Assembly: GCA_047514575.1 (NCBI GenBank)
Contig: JAKZYH010000581.1
Span: 1-11,069, forward strand
Length of the DNA stretch: 11,069 bases
From: CAUZIZ01 sp047514575
GTDB taxonomy: Bacteria; Acidobacteriota; UBA6911; RPQK01; JAJDTT01
Reading direction: 5' to 3'
The first letter of the stretch is position 1, and each line of letters opens with the position of its first letter. The position numbers were made by a program, and so were the translations under genes. The notes under the pieces are model-generated. The model ran no database searches and was not told the origin of the DNA. It was given only the letters and a program-made list of their open reading frames with translations. Shown piece by piece: positions 6,345 through 11,069 of the stretch.

Positions 6345-8309
6345 CTATCTTTGACCCGCCGAGAGGGGACGGGTCGACCCGCTGGGGGCCCTTGCAGCGG
6401 CCTCCGCTTCCAGCACCATGAGCGGAATTCTTTTCACCGCCAGCTTGGCCCCAGGAATCCCGCCCACCAGGGGGCGTGCGTTCACGGTGATCCAGGCGGG
6501 TAGCTCGGTCGCCGAAGCGTCTTCCCTGGCATGGAGCACCACGGCGATCTTTTCGCTCGTGGGAAGGTGATTGGTTCGCTTGAGGATTTCGGGTGGATCG
6601 GCTTGGCCAGGTCCCTGGTAACGGCTGCTGGCAGGAAGGAGCTCGACTCCCTCCGGCAGTCCGTCGACGCTCACGGCGACCTGATTCGAGGGGGTGAAGA
6701 ATCCTTCCTCGTGGTCCAGGGTCAGGGTGAGCTTCCGGGCCTGTCCGGCCATCAGATTGATCCGGAGTGGATCGGCTCGGCCGTCTTCGCGTCCACGAGT
6801 CCGTGTTTCCAGAACGGTATCGCCGACGTGGGGGATCTGGGGGCGGATGAGAAGGCGATACGCGAAGTCCGGGGCCCCCTTCCTCCGGGTCACGTCCCTG
6901 ACGCGCAAGTAGTAATCTCCGCTCTTGTCGAAAGTGCCAATCACCTTGGGATCGATCGAGATCAGGTAGGGATCGGTGGACTTGGTGAATTCCTTGGTGC
7001 GCTGCAAGTTGGTCAGGTGCTCGCTCCCACTGGCATCGACGATCTCGAGAAGGGGATTGAAGTCAGGCTGCGCGGTGGCAGGGGTCTCGAGCTCGAACGC
7101 CAGCTTCTGACCGGAAGAGACCTTGACCTTGAACACGTCCACGTCACCCGGCTCTTGCACGACTCCGCTCACAATGCCAGGCACCGGTACTTCCAGGGCC
7201 TCACTCAACTCGCCGTTGGGCTCGCGCTCGCCCATGACCTCGAGTACGGTGTCCGGATCGGAGAGCTTCTCGGCGATTCGGTCAGGATCCGGGGACTGCT
7301 GGCCGGAAGAGTGGGCGGCAGCGGTCCCGTCCACAGACGCCGGTGGGATCGGTCGCCGAAGTCCCCTCGCCCACACCTCCTGGAGCCGGTCCACCCCGAG
7401 TTTCCGAGTGAAGCTCCTTTCCTTCCAGTCCTCCGGTCCGACCTCGACCGAAAGCGCCTGGTCTGCCGGGACCACGCGAAGCTGGTAGACAAAGTGGGGT
7501 GCAGCCCTGCCGCGCATCGAACCCACTCGCACCAAGTAATGCCCCGCCTCCGGAACCAGGTAGTTCAGGGAAACCCGGCTCCCGGCCCTCTCCCGGGGAT
7601 CGGTTTCCATGGTCACCTTCTCTCCCCGGGCCCTGTCGGTGAAGGCCAGGCGGATCAGCCGGTCGGGATCAAAAAAGCTGGCGCGCTTGGCGAAGACCGC
7701 GATTTCGGGGCGGAACCTCCTGGCCAGGGCCGCTCGACTGGGGGTCACCTCGAAGGCGAGCTCGCAGGCCTCGGGGACCTGGAACCGGTAGAAGTCCACC
7801 TCTCCCGAGGTGCTGATCCTGCCGTTGACCACGACCGGATAGGAGATCACCTGGGCTTGATCCGCCCTGGAATGAGGGGTGTCGAATTCCCGGATGACCG
7901 GGTCCACATTGACCCGAAACTGCAGGCGATTCGTGACCCCGCGGGGCGTCACCAGCCGCAGCCAGCGGTTGCCCGGCTCGGTGGCGGCATCGATGTGTGC
8001 CTCCACCACGACCCGAATTTCTTTTTCCGTCCTCTTTGCCGCCGGAGCGTTCCCCCCATCCGCGGCGGGCTCTTTGACCTGTTCGACCCGGTCGATACGG
8101 GCCCTGATGCCCTTCCCCTCGAAGAGAACCGCGTAGGCTCCGTCCAGCGCAGTGCCTCGGATTTCCAGCTTCACCGTCGATCCTCGCCGATCTCCAACGG
8201 GAAAGAGAGAAACGATCTCCGGTTCGACCGGAGGGGTTGGCTCAATCGCTGCTAGCGGGATCGAGCAGAGCAGGAGGAGTGAGACAATCGTGGTGAAACG
8301 ACTTGACAT
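6345..8309 (-). CDS. Secreted PPC (pre-peptidase C-terminal) domain protein
   Basis: Translation from ATG 8307-8309 gives 654 residues beginning MSSRFTTIVSLLLLCSIPLAA, a clear Sec signal peptide. A longer start (GTG 8367-8369) would put 20 Arg/Pro-rich residues before the signal, so I prefer the shorter form. After a beta-rich region (about 28-140, compatible with an IPT/TIG-like fold) come two PPC-like beta sandwiches: residues about 150-280, with GEVDFYRF and GHYLVRVG, and about 362-490, with GDVDVFKV and GDYYLRVR. A further beta-rich tail follows. No catalytic motif is visible, so it is probably a binding or scaffolding protein of the cell surface. It is the first gene of the operon: 22 bases separate its stop from the DUF1549/DUF1553 start. 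Such PPC proteins commonly accompany DUF1501/DUF1553 pairs. Confidence 0.9.
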   Translation of the reverse strand: MSSRFTTIVSLLLLCSIPLAAIEPTPPVEPEIVSLFPVGDRRGSTVKLEIRGTALDGAYAVLFEGKGIRARIDRVEQVKEPAADGGNAPAAKRTEKEIRVVVEAHIDAATEPGNRWLRLVTPRGVTNRLQFRVNVDPVIREFDTPHSRADQAQVISYPVVVNGRISTSGEVDFYRFQVPEACELAFEVTPSRAALARRFRPEIAVFAKRASFFDPDRLIRLAFTDRARGEKVTMETDPRERAGSRVSLNYLVPEAGHYLVRVGSMRGRAAPHFVYQLRVVPADQALSVEVGPEDWKERSFTRKLGVDRLQEVWARGLRRPIPPASVDGTAAAHSSGQQSPDPDRIAEKLSDPDTVLEVMGEREPNGELSEALEVPVPGIVSGVVQEPGDVDVFKVKVSSGQKLAFELETPATAQPDFNPLLEIVDASGSEHLTNLQRTKEFTKSTDPYLISIDPKVIGTFDKSGDYYLRVRDVTRRKGAPDFAYRLLIRPQIPHVGDTVLETRTRGREDGRADPLRINLMAGQARKLTLTLDHEEGFFTPSNQVAVSVDGLPEGVELLPASSRYQGPGQADPPEILKRTNHLPTSEKIAVVLHAREDASATELPAWITVNARPLVGGIPGAKLAVKRIPLMVLEAEAAARAPSGSTRPLSAGQR

Positions 8310-8895
8310 CGTCGGCCTCGGAAACGAGCGGCGGATCTGCACGGGCCATGGTCGTGGCGATCGGGTCACTGAAGAGCCAGGTGCAGGATACTGAATCCCC
8401 TAACCGAACTCAAGGTGACGAACCAAGCCTGTCGATGGGCGCATGCCCGCGGATCTGGCAAGTCTCAGGGGTAAGCAGACCCGCCCAGCTTGTAGCTTTC
8501 AGCAGGCCCAGCCCCCGGACCGGACGACGAAGCCGTGTCCCAAAGCCTCCGGCAGCTTCTGACCGAAAAAGTCGCCGTCCAGACGCCCAATCAGGGGATC
8601 AGTTCGGCTCCGCCGAATCTGCTCAATTCACACCTCCACTTGTATATCGTCGCCGAGCCCGCTGGGCCTTTGCCGCCGCTGGCCTGCGCTATCTGCTCCC
8701 GTCGGTTACCAATGATCTCGAGGGCCACGTCATTGAAACTCATTGCAGACTGTAGCTACGGCATAGGTAATGGTAGGTAGAATGGTCCCATCTATTCATC
8801 GGATTAACATATAAACCATCCCCCTGAGATTCCCCTTCCAGACTCAAAGCTCTAGTATTCGATAGAAAGGCTCCCCTGTAGTCTGGAGGCCGGCG
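8310..8895. other. Region between the PPC gene and the kinase stump, no convincing intact gene
   Basis: Beyond the promoter candidate, two overlapping short minus-strand frames stand out. The first, 8591-8743, is 50 residues from ATG; it starts MSFNDVALEIIGNRREQ and its ATG overlaps the TGA of the CBM9-like frame. The second, 8499-8627, is open for 42 residues without a normal start codon and includes LIGRLDGDFFGQKLPEALG. They could be two halves of one frameshifted gene remnant, but I recognise neither and see no ribosome binding site. The plus strand from about 8740 rightward is probably the leader of the kinase gene whose start lies at 8896. Confidence 0.25.
8385..8413 (-). promoter_or_regulatory. 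Candidate sigma-70-type promoter for the PPC-DUF1553-DUF1501 operon
   Basis: On the minus strand TTGAGT (8408-8413) and TATCCT (8385-8390) are separated by exactly 17 bases. This places a transcription start near 8378 and a leader of about 70 bases before ATG 8309. The match is reasonable but short motifs of this kind occur by chance. Confidence 0.35.
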
Positions 8896-10050
8896 TTGCA
8901 AGGCCAAGCCATCTCCCACTACAAGGTTCTGGAAAAGCTCGGCGAAGGCGGGATGGGTGAAGTGTATCGCGTTACGGCGTGCCTCTGCGACCTCCGCCCC
9001 TGAGCGACGAAACACACCAGAGGCCGGATGCGATTCCATGGTTTCCCAGCGGGGCTTCCACCAGAGCAACACTTTCGACCCGGTAAGGGCGTCCACATCG
9101 CGAACCGCCAGATTCACTCGGAGGGTCTCCCACGGGCCGCCCCGGATGCGGTCCAGGGAGGCGTGGGGAATGGCCCATTCGAGGGTGTAGCCATCTGCGC
9201 TGGGTGCCCCCAGTATCCGGACACCGTCGATGTTCTTCTGGCCGGGATCCACGATGGCGCTGCCGGCGGCTGAAGGTGGTATCGCGCGAACAGAAAAGCT
9301 CTGCGCTTCCACTCTCGCTTCGAGGGTGTTTCCGGCAGGGTTCCTGCCTTCGTCCGGATGCCGAAGATCGAGGTAGAGGACAACATAGTCCTGGTAGGAG
9401 GAAGTCGTCCCGGCACGATGGACCCACTGATCGTCCTGCACCTGGACGCCGAGGTAAAGAAACTCCTCATCCTGAGCCAGCCCAAATCGTAACTGGAGAT
9501 CTTGGAGACCCTTCCAGGCAGAGACATCCCCCGTTATTTGCTGGGGTCGGGCCATGGAGAAAAGCAGGCAGGACCACTCGTCCAGGCGTCCGTTCAAGGT
9601 CAACGATCCTTCAGCGACACGTTCTATCACCGGCGTCTGATCCAGGGCTGCGTAGAAGGTCCGCTTCCAGGACACGGGTTGAGGCAGATCTTCGGGCCTG
9701 TAAGTGGCGGTCACCTCCACGGGCAGGGCGTCTTCACTGGTGAGTTTCAATCCCTCGGACCACTCCACCAACACCTTCGCAGTCTTGGTCGACCCGGGAG
9801 CTACGGTTTCGGAGAAAGCGTAGGGAGTCGGTCTGAGGCGCTCGTTGGCATCCCACCGGCAACGAACCTGCAACGGGATCTCTGCCCGGTTCGTGATGTG
9901 AAGCAGGGTCTGTCCCTGGGTGAGGGATCGCGCGGTGATGGGATCGAGGGGAATCTCGTATTCTTTGCCCAGACGCTCGGTCAACCGGGCCATGGTCTCC
10001 GTTCGCAGCTCCCCTTCCAGGATCCCGTCCAGCCTCAGGTTGGCCAACAC
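8740..10050 (-). CDS. Truncated protein with CBM9/DOMON-like carbohydrate-binding domain
   Basis: The nominal 436-residue frame starts at GTG 10048-10050, but has no ribosome binding site. It stays open upstream to 10149 with protein-like sequence (GDLNEGRVEYD), so the true N-terminus is probably lost. Residues about 44-135 look like an Ig-like sandwich. Residues about 148-348 resemble a CBM9 domain: LTLNGRLDEW, DEEFLYLGVQVQDDQWV, DYVVLYLDLR, GYTLEWAIPHASL, then WKPRWETMESHPASGVF near the usual domain end. Residues after about 360 are simply the reverse complement of the kinase stump and its leader, so the genuine part ends near 8971 and the native stop is lost. Such proteins bind glycans outside the cytoplasm, usually attached to an enzymatic domain that is absent here. 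Probably a pseudogene or non-functional fragment. Confidence 0.6.
   Translation of the reverse strand: MLANLRLDGILEGELRTETMARLTERLGKEYEIPLDPITARSLTQGQTLLHITNRAEIPLQVRCRWDANERLRPTPYAFSETVAPGSTKTAKVLVEWSEGLKLTSEDALPVEVTATYRPEDLPQPVSWKRTFYAALDQTPVIERVAEGSLTLNGRLDEWSCLLFSMARPQQITGDVSAWKGLQDLQLRFGLAQDEEFLYLGVQVQDDQWVHRAGTTSSYQDYVVLYLDLRHPDEGRNPAGNTLEARVEAQSFSVRAIPPSAAGSAIVDPGQKNIDGVRILGAPSADGYTLEWAIPHASLDRIRGGPWETLRVNLAVRDVDALTGSKVLLWWKPRWETMESHPASGVFRRSGAEVAEARRNAIHFTHPAFAELFQNLVVGDGLALQRRPPDYRGAFLSNTRALSLEGESQGDGLYVNPMNRWDHSTYHYLCRSYSLQ
8896..9003 (+). pseudogene. N-terminal stump of a PknB-like Ser/Thr protein kinase
   Basis: From TTG 8896-8898 the frame reads LQGQAISHYKVLEKLGEGGM and then GEVYR: the strand leading into the kinase glycine-rich loop (GEGGMGEV, residues 16-23), which binds ATP phosphates. 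GGAGG at 8885-8889, six bases before the TTG, and an in-frame TAG at 8863-8865 support a genuine 5' end. Homology ends at about 8970; where the catalytic-domain Ala-x-Asp and then the VAIK lysine strand should follow, the frame reads ten unrelated codons and stops at TGA 9001. All catalytic motifs are missing, so no kinase can be made. The stump runs head-on into the CBM9-like frame on the other strand. The motif is very distinctive; the cause of truncation is inference. Confidence 0.8.
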
Positions 10051-10149
10051 GTGGGTGCGAAGGTATTTTTCGTCATCATGATCATATTCAACTCTTCCTT
10101 CATTGAGGTCTCCTGTAGAGAATATCAGGATTCGATAAAAAGCCCTCTC

Positions 10150-10731
10150 TCATTTTCTTCCCAGTCTACTACGGCGGCTCAGTAGGGCTCCGCTCCCAAC
10201 GTCGTCGTCCTTTGAGGGCGTCCTTTGATCGGGTTCGTGCAGCAGATACAGGTCGATGTAGTCCGTTCCCAGACGTTTCAGGCTTCCTTCCGCCTTGCTC
10301 ATCAGAATTTCTTTGGTAAAGGTAATCGGTTCGCCAGAGGCGGTGGCTGGCGAGGCCTTGACGGCGATGACGACCTGATCCCGCCGCCCGGAAACCCCTC
10401 GGCCCAGAGCGATCTCCGACCCACCCGATCCATATCCCTCTGCGGAGTCGAAGAAATTGATGCTGACATCGATGCTATGTCGGATCAGCTCGTGAGCTTG
10501 CTTGTCTCCGCCCTCCCGGCTGAGATACGTCCGAAAAGCGGTTCCCTGACATAGCTTGGAGACGTACAAATCAGTGTCACCGAAGCGAACCAGATGGGCG
10601 GGTCGGTTGCCGGTTGACTGGACGGGAGCTGGAGGCCGCTGACAAGCCGTCAGCTGGCTCACCAGGGCTGCCCCGGCGGCCGTCCCGTACGTCTTGAGAA
10701 AGTTTCTTCGATCTTGACTCATCTCACTCAT
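10150..10731 (-). CDS. N-terminal half of a Tat-lipoprotein aldo/keto reductase, truncated
   Basis: The 193-residue frame starts at ATG 10729-10731, overlapping the preceding dehydrogenase stop by ATGA; an in-frame ATG at 10720-10722 is better spaced from GGGAGG and may be the real start. DRRNFLK (twin Arg 8-9) followed by LTAC (27-30, a lipobox) indicates a Tat-exported lipoprotein. The aldo/keto reductase barrel follows: RFGDTDLYVSKL, FFDSAEGYG, VIAVKASP and YIDLYLLHEPD. All four catalytic-type residues are present (D95, Y100, K125, H165). After RTP at 170-172 the family pattern ends and about 20 unrelated residues lead to the stop. Family members need the second half of the barrel, including the NADPH-binding loop, so this product (about half the usual length) should be inactive. 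A short direct repeat sits at the break. Confidence 0.85.
   Translation of the reverse strand: MSEMSQDRRNFLKTYGTAAGAALVSQLTACQRPPAPVQSTGNRPAHLVRFGDTDLYVSKLCQGTAFRTYLSREGGDKQAHELIRHSIDVSINFFDSAEGYGSGGSEIALGRGVSGRRDQVVIAVKASPATASGEPITFTKEILMSKAEGSLKRLGTDYIDLYLLHEPDQRTPSKDDDVGSGALLSRRSRLGRK
10206..10228. repeat. Direct repeat of 10 bases, offset 13, at the aldo/keto reductase break point
   Basis: CGTCCTTTGA occurs at 10206-10215 and again at 10219-10228, separated by GGG. It falls exactly where the aldo/keto reductase stops resembling its family. Removing one 13-base unit still leads to a stop within about ten codons, so a simple 13-base duplication does not explain the loss of the 3' half. Confidence 0.7.
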
Positions 10732-10970
10732 CCCTCCCGAAGTAACGATGCCTCCCCCATCCGGCCCAGGGCACGCACGTAAGCGGCCGTCCTCATATCG
10801 ATTTTGCGAGCGTCCAGGAGGTCATGGACGGCGTTGAAAGCAGGTGCCATGACCTCCTGAAGTTTTCGTCGCACCTCTGCTTCCGTCCAATACTCCCCCA
10901 AACGGTTTTGGACCCATTCAGAATAACTGACCGCTACTCCTCCCGCATCCGCCTGAGCCCTGAGGAATAC
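10728..10970 (-). pseudogene. C-terminal fragment of a Glu/Leu/Phe/Val dehydrogenase
   Basis: The frame opens just after a TGA at 10971-10973 and encodes 80 residues ending at TGA 10728-10730. From about residue 7 it has the glutamate dehydrogenase C-terminal pattern: ADAGGVAVSYSEWVQN, then W-T-E-A-E-V with K-L-Q-E-V-M, AFNAVHDLL, and DMRTAAYVRALGRMGEA, which matches the usual 'RTAAY-x-x-A-x-x-R' end. The family is about 410-430 residues, so roughly 80 percent is missing. No start codon or ribosome binding site precedes the fragment. Its stop overlaps the aldo/keto reductase start by ATGA, so the two were once translationally coupled. The intact enzyme oxidises glutamate (or a branched/aromatic amino acid) to the 2-oxoacid in the cytoplasm; this fragment cannot. 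Confidence 0.8.
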
Positions 10971-11069
10971 TCAATACTCGATGGTGTGGCGCTCGAAGTG
11001 CCGGTGCAGTCGATACTCGATGTGGATGTCCAGATCGTGGAGACCCACCGCCGAATCGAGCTTGGGATC
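10971..11069 (-). CDS. Possible tail of an unrecognised gene, cut by window edge
   Basis: The frame is open from the right edge to TGA 10971-10973 and encodes 32 residues (including LHDLDIHIEYRLHRHFERH). Third positions are GC-rich, which fits coding, but the opposite strand is also open here with equally plausible residues. I recognise no family. It shares reading frame with the dehydrogenase fragment, from which it is separated only by this stop, yet it does not match dehydrogenase sequence upstream of that fragment. Confidence 0.25.
   Translation of the reverse strand, partial: DPKLDSAVGLHDLDIHIEYRLHRHFERHTIEY

Noticed and set aside
6531..8255. 574-codon open frame on the plus strand
   Set aside because: It is antisense to the PPC-domain gene, which has a signal peptide and PPC motifs. 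The plus-strand product resembles no family and follows from GC-rich codon use on the other strand.
8740..8970. C-terminal part of the CBM9-like frame as real protein
   Set aside because: It is the exact complement of a recognisable kinase N-terminus and its leader, so the amino-acid sequence is not expected to be meaningful.
10036..10103. Short minus-strand frame starting MKEELNMIMMTK with AGGAGA upstream
   Set aside because: It has a good ribosome binding site and start but stops after 22 codons and overlaps the upstream part of the CBM9-like frame. Possibly a leader peptide or the remains of a frameshift; too little to call.
1..11069. CRISPR arrays, tRNA or rRNA genes
   Set aside because: No regularly spaced repeats, no T-arm-like GTTCGA cloverleaf context and no ribosomal RNA sequence were seen on either strand.

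Overview
The window comes from a moderately GC-rich, Gram-negative-type bacterium, most likely an Acidobacteriota member. The basis is a Tat-exported Gfo/Idh/MocA oxidoreductase beside a DUF1080 tail, a DUF1501 / DUF1549-DUF1553 / PPC-domain gene set, a Tat-lipoprotein aldo/keto reductase, and the start of a PknB-like kinase of a type common in Acidobacteriota. Planctomycetota or Verrucomicrobiota carry similar gene sets and cannot be excluded. The assignment rests on gene content only.

Layout. (1) 1-1793, plus strand: the last 39 codons of a DUF1080 gene, a hairpin resembling a terminator, a 358-base gap, then a complete Tat-signal Gfo/Idh/MocA oxidoreductase. (2) 1793-2469: the C-terminal third of an integrase-core (DDE) transposase begins at the stop codon of the oxidoreductase, followed by about 300 non-coding bases. 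(3) 2470-8309, minus strand: an apparently intact three-gene operon read in the order PPC-domain secreted protein, DUF1549/DUF1553 cytochrome-like protein, DUF1501 protein. A candidate promoter lies at 8385-8413. (4) 8310-11069: a mosaic of broken genes. On the minus strand, from the right edge, these are an unrecognised gene tail, the C-terminal end of a Glu/Leu/Phe/Val dehydrogenase, the N-terminal half of an exported aldo/keto reductase overlapping it by ATGA, and an N-truncated protein with a CBM9-like domain. On the plus strand, the first 25 codons of a Ser/Thr kinase run into the end of the CBM9-like frame from the opposite direction.

How the genes fit together. The exported oxidoreductase and DUF1080 protein belong to families linked to periplasmic sugar or glycoside metabolism. 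The DUF1501, DUF1549/DUF1553 and PPC products all carry export signals and probably act together in the periplasm or at the cell surface, but their biochemical role is not established. The right-hand region looks like genomic rubble: each fragment is convincing over part of its length and stops abruptly. It could be a real rearrangement hot spot or a chimeric assembly. No CRISPR array, tRNA, rRNA or complete mobile element was seen. No convincing new multi-gene system was found; the most unusual structure is the chain of gene-fragment junctions between 8.9 and 11.0 kb.
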